A DNA stretch of 64,000 bases. Origin: Uloborus plumipes (lineage: Eukaryota; Arthropoda; Arachnida; Araneae; Uloboridae). Location of the stretch: assembly GCA_038373865.1 (NCBI GenBank), contig JAXGGA010002043.1, positions 1 through 64,000 on the forward strand. The letters run 5' to 3'. The translations under genes were made by a program, and so were the position numbers. Below are positions 55,353 through 64,000 of the stretch, in pieces; position 1 is the stretch's first letter; each line of letters starts with the position of its first letter. The notes beneath the pieces were generated by a model that had not been told where the DNA came from, made no database searches, and saw nothing but the letters and a program-made list of their open reading frames with translations.

Positions 55353-56268
55353 GCCGAAAACTTTCTTTTATTGATTTCTTTCAATCTGTCTCAGCTCCAT
55401 CAAGAAGATAACACACATCCGCAAAAGCTGACGTCCCTAAAAACTAATACATGCTTCCATTTGTGCCTGTAAACCATTCCAGTTCATCTGCGGTCAGAAG
55501 GAACATTTCGATAGTTGAGATTTTAACGTGAGCGCCAAATTTTGTGAAGTGATCATTTTTTGGAAATAACAACAACGTCAAAATACATTAGCACCCTGTC
55601 TTTGGCTTCAAAATATTTGGCGACGATTAAAAAATGGCGGATATTCTTGTTTTGAAATTGGTTCTTTTACTATTTCCAGGCACACAGCTTCTATCAAAAT
55701 TTGATTGTCATTGACCCTTGAAATCTAAAAGTGGAACTACTGTGATGTACCCCCGGATCGGAAATTTGGTGACTTTTTTTCTCACCAAGCAAAATATCTG
55801 TTGCCTGACTTGCAGCAAAATACAGCAAGTCAGAAATGGTCAAGAAACAGTGACCATAAAAAGTCCGTTGGGAGTGCCAGATTTGGGGCGTAATTTTTGG
55901 GGGTTATATCAAAGTTGTATCCTAAAAGTTTGCTACAAAACTACGTTGTATCTAATACAAAGAACAAAAAAGGGGATTTACTTACAATAATTCTCTTTTT
56001 GACGCAAATAATTACGTTTTTTCAAGAGCGAGTTCGAATTCCTCTTTATAAGATTCGCATCGACTCAGAAGTGACGAGTGCTAAAATTTTTTCTTTGTTG
56101 GGAACAGGACCATTGTTGCAATGGGTAACTTCATATTGCATGATTTTGCTTTTTCTACTTTGTTGAGAACAAAGTATTTGAAAGTTGTTCTCCATTGTTG
56201 AAATTCAACAATATTCATTAAAATTTGTCCGCGTGATGTCAGCTTCGGCTAAAGATATGGAAAATTTA
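55353..56268. other. Non-coding stretch, moderate G/C
   Basis: Two overlapping frames of about 90 codons (55718-55990 and 55897-56166) lack recognisable domains or splice context. No repeat was recognised. Confidence 0.4.
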
Positions 56269-56667
56269 CACTGCAAAAAATGAGCTGTTGTTTTTACAGT
56301 ATAATAGTGGCAGCCGATTTTCCAATTTAAAACTGTAAAATGCACAGTAATAAACTGTAAAACTAGTAATTTCACAGTTTCTTAATGTAAATTTTGAAAT
56401 TTTAGTTTATAGCCGTAAAATTTGGCTGTATTATACTGTAAAAACATATGGCAGCAAAGGTTCCAGTTTAAAACTGTAAAACTCACTGTAATGAACTAAA
56501 ATTGGCAATTTTTCAGTTTATTACTGAGAAATTAAGCAATTTTACAGTTTAGTACTGTAAAAGTAGGAATTTTACAGTTTATTACTGTAAAATGACAAAT
56601 TTTTACAGTTTATCACTATAAAATAAGCTGTATTATACTGTAAAAACACCATTCATTTTTTACAGTG
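56269..56667. mobile_element. ACTGTAAA element, copy 3
   Basis: TA at 56267-56268 and 56668-56669 flanks ends CACTGCAAAAAATGAGCTG and (minus strand) CACTGTAAAAAATGAATGG. The interior is made of short inverted ACTGTAAA...TTTACAGT units. Confidence 0.8.
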
Positions 56668-57933
56668 TACATGTTTTAAAACTGAGAAATTTGGGCAATA
56701 AATGGGGAACTAGAAAAGGGAAAAGGTTTAAAATTTTCTTTACAAAAGTTTTTAAAATAGGACCATTAAAAATGCAATGTTAAGAACTCATGGGGAAATT
56801 TTCAGGTTCACACAAACGCTTTATTGTTATTAATAGATTGAAATAAAATGAGAATGGTTGGCGTACTTATAGTTACGTTCTTATATTCATAATTCTGAAA
56901 TGTAAAAATGAATTTTAAAAGTAATAATGAAAACAGCTACAAATTTGATCCAACGATCTTTATCCACGATAATGGAAAACAATATGTTACTGTACTTTAG
57001 TGTCGAGTGAAGTTTAACTGCATATCTGTGATCAGTCCGCTTCATGCAAATCACATTTTTACCACAAAAAATTATTAAAAAATTATGTTTCCGAGCATCA
57101 GTAGAAGATCAAGGCTTCTAATATTTCTTCAAGATAATTTAGTTATTTTAATTATATATATCAAGCAGTTCATTTTCTTCAAGGAACACTTAACGCTAGT
57201 TTACATTAATTAAAATAATTTATTTACAATATATACAATCATCAGGAATTGCTAAATTTTGCATATCAAGAATGCTCAGAACGAATACTGATCAAGTTTC
57301 AAGATAACAAAATCATGTTATTCCAAGCTATTTCTAATTTATCGTTTGCTTCTTGCGAATGCTGCCAAACCAAAACTTGGAACAAAAAGCTTAACTAAAA
57401 CAAGAAATATATGCAAATAGAACTTAAAATTAAATATTCAACAACATTTATGCGTTTCTCACTTATGTATCGTAAGCTCCGAATCATACCTACTTATTTT
57501 AATGCAAAAATGAATATCTTACACATTGTTTGCCCCTCCTTTAAATTCGAAAACTTTTCGAAGATATATTTTTTTTTGGTTTCTATTGAGGAGTTTATTT
57601 CATTTGTCAAAGAACATGTGATGAAATATTAAATGAACTTAACCCCATTTATCATGTTAGGATCACAGCGCAAAAACAATCAGCATGGCTGGCAAATATA
57701 AAATATTTTAAAAAATAAATATCTGCATGTATTGCACTTAAGTTTATTAGTGATATATCGTCATTAATAACTGGAGATATGCCAGGTGTAATAAGAATTT
57801 GTGATGAAGATATGATTTATTTCACATAAAATGTTCCCTTAAGACTTGAAACCATGTCTTCAGTATGAATTAAATTATTGCCAATTAATTTATATTAGTT
57901 ACATAAAATGTAGCTTAGAATCTTACACCTGCT
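56668..57933. other. Non-coding stretch, nothing recognised
   Basis: AT-rich sequence; no gene or repeat structure was seen. Confidence 0.5.
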
Positions 57934-58095
57934 GTTCTGTAAAAAATAGATGTTTTACAGTATAATACAGCTAATTAGGAACAAACTGTAAAAACTGCTA
58001 ATTTTAAATTAATAAACTGTAAAATTGCTAATTTTACAGTTTATTACTGTATATTTTACATATATTGTAAAAAACATTTTTTTTTTTTTGCAGTG
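57934..58095. mobile_element. ACTGTAAA element, copy 4 (short)
   Basis: Left end near TTCTGTAAAAAATAGATG, right end TTTTTTGCAGTG followed by TA at 58096. It has fewer interior units than the other copies and a degraded left terminus. Confidence 0.6.
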
Positions 58096-58097
58096 TA

Positions 58098-59660
58098 TAT
58101 TTGCACAAAATTTGCGTTAGTAGGACTAAATTTGTGAAGATCAAAGTCCTTTGTTAACGTTTCGATTGTACGCCATTTCATTCATACGACATTTCTCGTC
58201 AAATCCGTTGAATCACACGTAAACGATGTTTTAATGCAGTGTACCAAATATATCCGTCTCAGTAGAGCTGTGTGGGGATAACATAAAATTGAATTTCATT
58301 GAGCGGTCATTCTCAAGCGAAGAAAAAGCACTCTGTAAATTGGGTTTCCTTACAAGCACACTCTCAATACGGAGAAAGCAGCGTCCGCGCTTGTTTTTAC
58401 TTTGTGTAAAAAAGTGTTTCGTGAAAATATCTTTTTTGTCGTACAGGAAGTAACTCAACAAAAACCATAAGTTTTTTTTTCTCCTGGAAATAAAGCTGTG
58501 ATCGAAATAATTTTTTCATTAGATATAAGAGATTTTTTCTCTTAAGAACTATTGGAAAAACACAAAGAATAGTTCTTTTGTGGAAAATAAATGGAGAGAA
58601 AAACCTACTGGAAATGAAAAATTGAAAAAAAAAAAAAAAAAATGCTAAGATTTCCAAAGATTTATTTTGGAATATTTATTCTTATTTTTTAATGTTGTTT
58701 AAAGCTTTTATGACACTTCAGATTTTCTACTCCATTTTCTTTCAATAAGAAGTTGATTTACGCCAGAGAGGTTTACATTTCTTTTATCAATAGAAATTCA
58801 ATCCAGCTTCATGAATTGCCCAAAGCCAAGCTGACAATCGTTGGTTAGTATTATATCTTGATGTTTTTTTTAACCTCAAGGATGATTTAAAGCTTGAGCG
58901 AAGTGTACGTTAGTTTCGGGCGGGCATTAGTTACTTGGGTAATAGTTTACATAAGTACATAGTTCATGGTTGGGTAAATGCAAATTTTATTGCATAAGTT
59001 GCGAAAAGGTGTTAAAGAAATGGAAATGGAAGTACGTGCACTATTGTTTCGTTGACGCAAGAAAAAAAACTTGAAATTTTTAAATTATCCCCCCCCCCCC
59101 GGTTTTTGTGTTCGAAAAATTTGAACTTTTTAATGTAACTTTTCTTTTATCATTTTTTCTTTTCTTTTTTTTTATTGTTTTTGCTATTTATTTATTTTAT
59201 CTAGTATTTTATTTTGGCGTATTGCTTTGAACTATAATTGAGCTGTCTCAAAAATTATCTATTGCTTAAATAAAACTTATCTTTAGAGCCAAAAAAAAGT
59301 CTCACGGATTATTTAACCTCTTTCTGAAAAATACTTTTTGAACGTGTTCATCTATAGATTTCGTATTAATAATGACATAAGTTGTGAGAAGGAAATGAGC
59401 GAAAAATCCATAATGGTGGTTTACAATATTATTTATGTCAAAATAGTATCAAACTTCTTCGCGTTTTTCAGTTTAGTTTTAGGATATTTTTAAGAATTTC
59501 ATTTTGTCAATAATTACGCTAAAATCCAAAAGTATATTCCAAAACTATTTAAAAAGAAAAGAGTCGTTACATAAGCCATCTTCTCCGCCCCTATTTTCAG
59601 ACTTTACCATAACAGCCGCCTATGGGTGTCGTAGGAGCAGTCTAGAAGTCAAACATTGTA
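58098..59660. other. Non-coding stretch with poly-A and C-runs
   Basis: Contains a C-run at 59089-59100 and long A/T runs. No gene was recognised. Confidence 0.45.
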
Positions 59661-60118
59661 CTGCAAAAAAAAAAAAAAAAAAAAAAAAAAACGTTGTTTT
59701 TGCAATATAATTCTGGCAGCAGATGTTCCAGTTTAAAACTGTAAAATTCACAGTAATAAACTGCAAAACTAGCAAGTTTGCAGTTTATTTCTGTAAAGCA
59801 GCATTTTACAGTATATTACAGCAATTTTACAGTTTATGACCACAAAATTAGCTATATAATACTGTATAAACAACAGTATAATACTGGCAGCAGAGGTTCC
59901 AAACTAAAATTACTAAATTTTAGAGGTTTAAAACTAAAATGCACAGTAATAAACTAAAATTAGCAATTTTGCAGTTCTTTAGTGTAAAATTGGCAATTTG
60001 CAGTATATTACTGTAAAATTAGTAATTTTACAGTTTATTGCTGCAAACTTGGTATTTTTTTACAGTTGATTACTATGAAATTAGGTATTTGTAAAAACAA
60101 CTTTCATTTTTTACAGTG
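59661..60118. mobile_element. ACTGTAAA element, copy 5
   Basis: The left end CTGCAAAA expands into a long A-run (59664-59692). The right end TTCATTTTTTACAGTG matches copy 3. The interior has the same short inverted units and a GGCAGCAGATGTTCCAGTTT block shared with copy 1. Left terminus and target duplication are imperfect. Confidence 0.7.
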
Positions 60119-62824
60119 TGCAAGTAAAAAGCCATCAAGTGAAAACAATAAGCACTGTCCTTTTATAATGTCTAGAATGGGTATGTAAATATTACCTGGA
60201 ATAATAGCCACTGGAGAAGGCTAAAATGGCTAAAGGGGGAAATATTCCTAGAAAATCAATGAACTATAACAGCGATGTCTACGAATGGCATTATTCGAAG
60301 TTCGCCATTTTGAGGTCAGCTCTAATATAAAGCCTATTGAACATATTTGGTTCCACAAACATATGACCGTCATTTGGAGGTTATTTTGTCTAGACGGGAC
60401 CATTCTCTGCAATTTTACTGTACTACTACCGTTCAGGACCCTTTTGGTCCTTCATTATGTCATCCTTTAAAATATTCCTTATGCATCTGAATATGATAGC
60501 TAAGTTTTTAAATAATAATACATTGTAATTATAGCTGGGGCAAACTTACCCTGGCTAGTCGTAAGCCTATAATTAAGATCTGGGTAATCTTCACAATGCA
60601 GCCAAATTAGGTTCACCCCGACTTTAGAAAGAAGACACAACTCTCGATTTTAAAGGAACAGCTCGATTATTTTCGGATTAGCAGATTGTAAAAATGTACA
60701 AAATTCTACCAATAAAATAGCGTAATAGGGGGAAAAAAGGATGTTTGAATGTTTTAATATAAGCGGATTCTGTAATAAATTTAATATAATTTTTTACAAG
60801 TTCTTTACTAACTTGTTCAGGTAATAATTATAAATTTGGCTCTTCTCCAACACAACATTTCAAAATGCAGTTCATTCTTATTTTGCAAGAAACTTCTCCT
60901 TCAAAAATTAAAATAATCGTTTCAGAAACATATTTTTATCATTTACCTCCATAAAGCCCTCTTCTTGGAGCTTAATTTCTTTTGTTAATGTTATCTGTTT
61001 TGAAGCATTATGTTAGTCTTTAAAAGTTAGCGTTTAATTAGTGTTTAAAAGTGTAACAAACACAACTTCATCTTCATCAGCATAGCTTGAGGCTGTTTTC
61101 TCTGTCGTATAAATGATATTGCTACAAAGACCGATTTACAGAACGTCTGTTGTGTACTCGGTGTTACCAGTGGGTAAGGATTTTACCGACTGCACTTAAA
61201 AACAACACACAGCAAAATTAAATATAAATAAATAAAATAAAATAAAATAAAAAATACTTTTTTTTTGCACCAGAAAAGAATTTTCAGAAAAAAAGAAAGT
61301 TCAATAAGATATTTGATGCTGGTTTAAAAATTAGGTTTGCTTTTTATTTCTTACAAATTTTACATCGTTTTTAGATTTTAATCGATATTTAAACTGATCT
61401 AATTTTCTTGAGTTCTGAGGAGCAAATATTAATAAGAAAACAAAATGTTTCATTTTTTTATTGACTTTTACTTTTATTTCAATAAATATATTAAAACATT
61501 ACTTTAAAAATACGTGAAGGTTTTTGATGATTAAAATAGCGTTAAAAAACAATCCTCTTTAACTAATAGAGAACCCGAACAACAATAAAAGTCACTAATG
61601 TTCTTTTTTCCTCATTCCTTCTCCCCCCCCCCCCAAATCTGCCTTCTAATATTTTAATTTTCAGCGAACTGGCCCATTAAAGTGAGAAACATCAATAAAG
61701 ACAAGAAATATGGCAAAACGCATTGTAGAAATATCGTAAAGTACAACAGAAGTCAAAAATAATTTTAAATAATTTTCCAAAAATAATAATAATAATAATA
61801 ACAATTGGATATCAGGGTTTTTTTAGATTTGAAAATGTGTCTGTCGGTCTGTCCTCTTCCCTAATAATTCTTAAGTGAACTGTCCGGTTTGAGCAAACTT
61901 GGTTTTGTGTAAAATATATTGGCGAAGACGCCTTATTTCTGCATTTCACTTTTTAATTGGAATATTTTTCCGTTCAATTCTGTATAGCTCAAAATACCTT
62001 AGCATTTGCACCTACGGGGATATTTAAAGTGAAGCGGATCCCAAACATCTGGGAAGATTTGAATCGAGCAAACTTTGCTGGGAAAAGCTCTTGATTAAAA
62101 AAACTGTACATAAAAGGCTATCTTTTTATTTTTAAGCTATTTGAAGGGAATTTTTTTAATCATTAAAAACAGTATAACATTCAAGACCACACGAAAGTTT
62201 AATTTTTTCGCTCCAAACAACTCATATTTTTTTACAGATCTTGAATAAATTCTCAATTTCGGTTTCAGGAAATAAAAAATGCCATTAATGCAAAATTATA
62301 TACTAAAAAGGTGTGTTTGACATAATTTGCAATGTCAGCTAACAAAGAGAATAGATTATCAGATGCAATAAAGTCTATGTTTGCTAACGGGAAAGCAGGC
62401 TCGTTTAGTTCTGTAAGGAATTTCTTGTTTGTATCTACAATGTGTTGCACATAGGTACAGCTTTTGGATCACACTTCTTTTCATTTATTCATTATATCTT
62501 TTACATGTAACAACATCTCAAAGACATTTTAAGACCTTCTCTAACATTTAGCACAGAAAAAGCTATCTCTACAAACTGCAAAGTATTAAATCACTTGAGA
62601 TAGCAAAAAATGTTTTGTTTCAGTACAGAGGGAAAAAAAACCTTTCTCACGAATATGATGCATTTTCTTCCCTTCGTTTGAATAAATAATTGTGTAATGA
62701 TTTTTTTGAAGGAATAAAATACTTATTTGGTAATTCTTTACTATGTATTGACTATTGTCTTGTATATTTAAAGCCATTTCCCCAGAAACATTCTTAAAAG
62801 AAATAATTGAACAGCAGTTATAGT
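60119..62824. other. Non-coding stretch with simple repeats
   Basis: Contains AAATA-type runs (61208-61252), a C-run (61622-61635) and a short (AAT)n (61783-61802). A small frame at 60285-60470 contains PIEHIW, a word seen in Tc1/mariner transposases, but without any other domain support. No gene is called. Confidence 0.45.
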
Positions 62825-63523
62825 TAGGGATGCACCGATAATCAAATTGACCGATTACCGATTACCGATTAATCGGCTGTTGATAATCCGCCAATTAATC
62901 GGCTGGGCCGATTAATAAAAACTAAGATTGTTTTTAGTACTACAAATTTTACCTTCACTGTTTTTCTCTCCTATACAACTCCGAGCTTAGAAATAGTATG
63001 TAACTTATTTCCTAGAGAAGGGGTTTTTTCGTTTTCCTAATTTTCACAAAATAATTTCAATATTTAATCAGATTTCTTATAACCAATTTTCATATTATTG
63101 TCAATAATATTACATTAACACATTGTTAATTACGTTAACTGGACATATAAATTCAAAAAGGGGGGAACCTGTGGTGCGCACCCCAATTTAGGAGTAATTT
63201 AATTTAATTGTTTAAATAATTAGTAGCAATTTAATTCATTTTATTCTCTGTGAAAATTAGAAGTTGTCTAAAAGCACTGTGTTAAGGAGAAACTATTGCC
63301 ACATGGAACATGTTGCAACATTGTCTATGCATAATTAATGCAAATTAGAAGAATTAGTATATTAAAAACTTTATATCAACTGGTGAGGATTGTTATTACT
63401 ATCAATAAAATTATTCATTATAGTTTGCTACTGAAAGTGTACTTTAAGGAATAAACTAAAAAATATTGTTTCGGCAGACTGTGGCCGATTAATCGGTACG
63501 GCTGATTAATCGGTGCACCCCTA
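62825..63523. mobile_element. hAT-type MITE with CGATTAATCGG subterminal repeats
   Basis: Ends TAGGGATGCACCGATAATC and (minus strand) TAGGGGTGCACCGATTAATC are flanked by GTTATAGT (62817-62824) and GTTATAAA (63524-63531), an 8 bp duplication with two mismatches. ACCGATT/AATCGG words are clustered at both ends. YARNG termini and the 8 bp duplication indicate hAT. The 699 bp element encodes no transposase. Confidence 0.8.
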
Positions 63524-63589
63524 GTTATAAACACACAGACATACAAAGAACCCTCCACTCATCCCATCTAAAACCTTTTCTTCATGTTT

Positions 63590-63785
63590 ATTTCCTCCCG
63601 CAAGATGGCGCTGTCCCGCACCTCTTTCAAAACATTCGAGGGAACGCCCCTCTCTTGACACAACACAGAAAAGTCCTTTCAGTCGCGTCCTAGCCTGGGA
63701 ACAGTCTGCACGCAGAAATAAACTCTCCCGCTAGAGACAGATCCTCTCATTCTCTCTATAAACCAATAAAAACAAAGTTTCGGAG
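63590..63785 (+). promoter_or_regulatory. Promoter / 5' leader region of the right-edge gene
   Basis: G/C content rises abruptly compared with the preceding kilobases. CAAGATGGCGC at 63601-63611 resembles the YY1-type element often found at transcription starts of housekeeping genes. TATAAA at 63757-63762 is too close to the ATG to act as its TATA box. The transcription start is not determined. Confidence 0.4.
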
Positions 63786-63965
63786 ATGCTTTCGCTCTCG
63801 GTAGCCAACCAGCAGGTCCGGTTCCGTACGCGAAAGCAGGATACAGTCACTGTCCTGCCGGTGACTGTAGAGTTCGATAAGTTCAACAGGGGGGAGAGAA
63901 ATTCTCGAATGGTCAACCACGTCGAGTGGAGAAAGGTGACCTCGGCTGATTTTGGTACAAAAGAG
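63786..63965 (+). CDS. Probable first coding exon of a host gene, protein unidentified
   Basis: An ATG at 63786 opens 60 codons ending at GAG|GTAAGAG (63965/63966), a strong splice donor in phase 0. The codons use many G/C third positions, unlike the AT-rich random frames elsewhere. The peptide is basic with alternating hydrophobic residues (VRFRTRKQDTVTVLPVTVEF) and no signal peptide or membrane segment. The window ends 35 bases into the putative intron, so no domain can be assigned. The frame reads through six more codons before a stop if unspliced. Confidence 0.5.
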
Positions 63966-64000
63966 GTAAGAGAAAATTGTAATTAAATGCTATAATTAAA

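Noticed and set aside
60285..60470. Frame containing PIEHIW, as in Tc1/mariner transposases
   Set aside because: Only a six-residue match with no upstream catalytic Asp motifs, no TIRs and no frame continuity. Too weak to call.

Overview
This window is non-coding, AT-rich eukaryotic DNA with a very heavy load of repeats. It has no operons, no prokaryotic-type genes, strong GT/AG splice signals, TA/AAT/TG microsatellites, tRNA-derived SINEs, many short terminal-inverted-repeat (TIR) elements and a decayed Ty3/Gypsy retrotransposon. It reads as intergenic or intronic DNA of an arthropod-type invertebrate genome. A chelicerate such as a spider is my best guess from the flavour of the gag fragments, but that is inference.

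Layout: 0-9 kb holds a degenerate TIR repeat, then a 5.2 kb TIR-bounded composite lying between two (TA)n tracts and containing an internally deleted, 5'-truncated Gypsy copy on the minus strand. 9-17 kb is a run of fold-back elements: piggyBac-like, Kolobok-like, a 1.7 kb giant fold-back, a 0.47 kb fold-back and a mariner-like fold-back, followed by an exact 223 bp tandem duplication. 17-22 kb is a diverged three-copy local duplication riddled with insertions: a hammerhead-bearing palindrome, a SINE with a hAT MITE in its head, a CACTA-like element, a TA-flanked ACTGTAAA element and a second hammerhead-family element. 22-28 kb shows nothing I can name. 28-39 kb is a ~2.6 kb segmental duplication. 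Its two copies are separated by a 2 kb palindromic G/C-homopolymer satellite, and the second copy is split by a 3.2 kb DNA transposon carrying a broken minus-strand gene. 39.7-46 kb holds the clearest hammerhead-ribozyme element (567 bp, 14 bp target duplication) and another (12 bp target duplication) that is split by a 3.0 kb fold-back with a 4 bp target duplication. 46-48.4 kb holds two TTAA-flanked elements whose unoccupied target sites are visible elsewhere in the window. 49-60 kb has four more ACTGTAAA elements, a retrotransposon 5' fragment, several tandem arrays and one probable host exon on the minus strand. The right end has a hAT MITE and then a GC-richer promoter-like stretch leading into a probable first coding exon of a host gene on the plus strand.

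The most interesting content is a set of three unrelated short inverted-duplication elements, each carrying a hammerhead-type self-cleaving ribozyme motif with the minimal stem III typical of Penelope-like elements and retrozymes, and each flanked by 7-14 bp target duplications. Two families retain all canonical core positions in one arm; the third has lost two core bases. Only two stretches look like host coding sequence, and I could not identify either protein.
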